From DT-110 sp030148525 (lineage in GTDB: Bacteria; Bacteroidota; Bacteroidia; Chitinophagales; Saprospiraceae), in the NCBI GenBank assembly GCA_965227445.1, contig OZ245751.1, forward strand, positions 1,426,001 through 1,490,000: DNA of 64,000 nucleotides, written 5' to 3'. Of the stretch, positions 63,022 to 64,000 are shown in pieces. The notes under the pieces were generated by a model, which made no database searches, was not told the origin of the DNA, and saw only the letters and a program-made list of their open reading frames with translations. Each line of letters opens with the position of its first letter. Position 1 is the stretch's first letter. Position numbers and translations under genes: made by a program.

Positions 63022-64000
63022 CTACTTCTTTTTTGTATTCAACAGCGCCTTCAGATCCTCCGTGTCAAGCACAATCTCATCGACTGCTCGTCCGGACGGA
63101 ACCATAGGGAAAGTATTGTCTTCTTTTTCTACCCTGACGTGTAGCAAGTAGGGCCCATCGTGCTCGAGCATGCGGGTTACGGCTCTGGGTAAATCGTCGG
63201 GGTCGGTAAGTTCTTCTCCGGCCACTCCAAACCCTTCCGCTATTTTCAGGAAATCGGGGTTTTCCAGTTTTACGGAGGAGTAGCGTCGCTCAAAAAATAG
63301 TTGCTGCCACTGCCGTACCATACCTAGGTAATTATTGTCCAGTAGTACGATCTTTACACCTGTATTCATTTGCGCACAAAGGCCCAATTCCTGAATCGTC
63401 ATTTGGAAACCACCATCGCCGATGAAGGCGACAACTTCGCGATGAGGGTTTGCGATCTTGGCACCGAAGGCGGCTGGCAAGCCAAAACCCATGGTGCCTG
63501 CCCCACCGGATGATACCCACTGATTGGTTTCGCGGTAGACGTAGTAGCGAGCCGCCATCATCTGGTGTTGGCCCACATCTGTGGCCACAATGGCCCGCCC
63601 ATCGGTTTGGTCGGATACTTCCTTAACCACCATCCCCATGCGAATCTCCTTTTCATCCGAGGGGTTAAGTGCTATTTGGTGAACCTTCCGATCCTCTTCT
63701 GCATCCATATCCCGGAAAGTCTGCAACCATTCCGGATAGGATTTCCGGTCCACTAAAGGCAGTAGTTTCTCCAGTGCGTCCCGGGCATCCGAGAGGATGG
63801 GGATGTGGGCGGGTACGTTCTTGTGTATTTCGGAGGGATCGACCTCAATGTGAATCACCTTTGCCTGTTTGGCGTAGCGATCGAGGCGACCGGTAACCCG
63901 GTCGTCAAATCGCATGCCGATTGCGATCAGTACGTCGCATCGGTTTTGGTTTACGTTCGGGCCATAATTCCCGTGCATACCGAGCATGCCAACGTGCAGG
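63022..64000 (-). CDS. ilvB: Acetolactate synthase large subunit (N-terminus beyond window)
   Basis: The frame runs off the right edge; the visible part is the C-terminal 325 or so residues. The methionine at 63987 is internal, because the frame continues upstream as LHVG before MLGMHGNYGPN. Visible are the FAD-region motif VLIAIGMRFDDRVTGRLDR, the TPP pyrophosphate site GDGGFQMTIQELGLCAQMNTG with VLLDNNYLGMVRQWQ, and a typical C-terminus (PYLLHVRVEKEDNTFPMVPSG). It condenses two pyruvates (or pyruvate and 2-ketobutyrate) in the isoleucine/valine pathway. Confidence 0.95.
   Translation of the reverse strand, partial: LHVGMLGMHGNYGPNVNQNRCDVLIAIGMRFDDRVTGRLDRYAKQAKVIHIEVDPSEIHKNVPAHIPILSDARDALEKLLPLVDRKSYPEWLQTFRDMDAEEDRKVHQIALNPSDEKEIRMGMVVKEVSDQTDGRAIVATDVGQHQMMAARYYVYRETNQWVSSGGAGTMGFGLPAAFGAKIANPHREVVAFIGDGGFQMTIQELGLCAQMNTGVKIVLLDNNYLGMVRQWQQLFFERRYSSVKLENPDFLKIAEGFGVAGEELTDPDDLPRAVTRMLEHDGPYLLHVRVEKEDNTFPMVPSGRAVDEIVLDTEDLKALLNTKKK

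Overview
The window looks like chromosomal DNA from a free-living Bacteroidota bacterium, most likely of the Saprospiria (Lewinella-like). I infer this from several type IX secretion (T9SS) substrates with type A or type B C-terminal signals, a PorP/SprF-family protein, a DUF6089 barrel, an LptD/amidase/MCE cluster, YtxJ, TAnnTTTG promoter-like boxes and a moderate GC content. No phage, plasmid, rRNA, CRISPR array or transposase gene is visible. The assignment rests on protein families and repeat style, not on a marker gene.

Layout. 1-3766: a TamB-like envelope protein running off the left edge. 3940-5603: an ABC transporter pair. 5647-5718: tRNA-Arg(CCT). 6241-10521: a TPR sensor histidine kinase, its LuxR-type response regulator and a secreted S74-chaperone protein. 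10522-11426: a gene-free block of nested palindromic elements. 11427-17278: a 1598-residue PKD/T9SS type B surface protein with its PorP/SprF partner. 17505-21839: a two-gene module of an unknown protein and a caspase-alpha/beta-hydrolase fusion. 22047-33468: housekeeping, redox and carbohydrate genes (DinB-like protein, secreted GH13 amylase, DUF3179, universal stress protein, DHFR, YtxJ, thioredoxin-like protein, secreted NucA-type nuclease, GH130 phosphorylase, TesB). 33829-38348: an LpxR-like barrel, a gene remnant, an isoaspartyl peptidase and SppA. 38411-44063 (minus strand): a DUF6089 barrel, ArsC-like reductase, polyphosphate kinase, BtaA and BtaB, suggesting phosphorus economy and betaine-lipid synthesis. 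44279-53797: an MsbA-like exporter, MurB, a glycosyltransferase, an MCE protein, an amidase and LptD, i.e. envelope biogenesis. 53919-60053: a giant Cys-rich repeat protein with dockerin- and cohesin-like parts. 60228-64000: an unknown gene, a DsbA-family protein and ilvN/ilvB (partial).

Functionally the window is dominated by the cell envelope: LPS and lipid transport (TamB, LptD, MCE, MsbA-like, LpxR-like), peptidoglycan (MurB, amidase) and T9SS cargo. The least explained layer is at the DNA level. There are two copies of a MITE-like element with 3-bp TNA target duplications, one of them interrupted by a second palindromic element. Other composite palindromes and a set of short tandem 'words' recur in intergenic gaps. 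A short T-tract plus GNRA-type mini-hairpin motif (TTTTTGGCGRAAGCC and TTTTTGCCGRAAGGC) recurs far more often than chance on both strands, inside and outside genes. The caspase-hydrolase pair and this motif are the best candidates for something undescribed.
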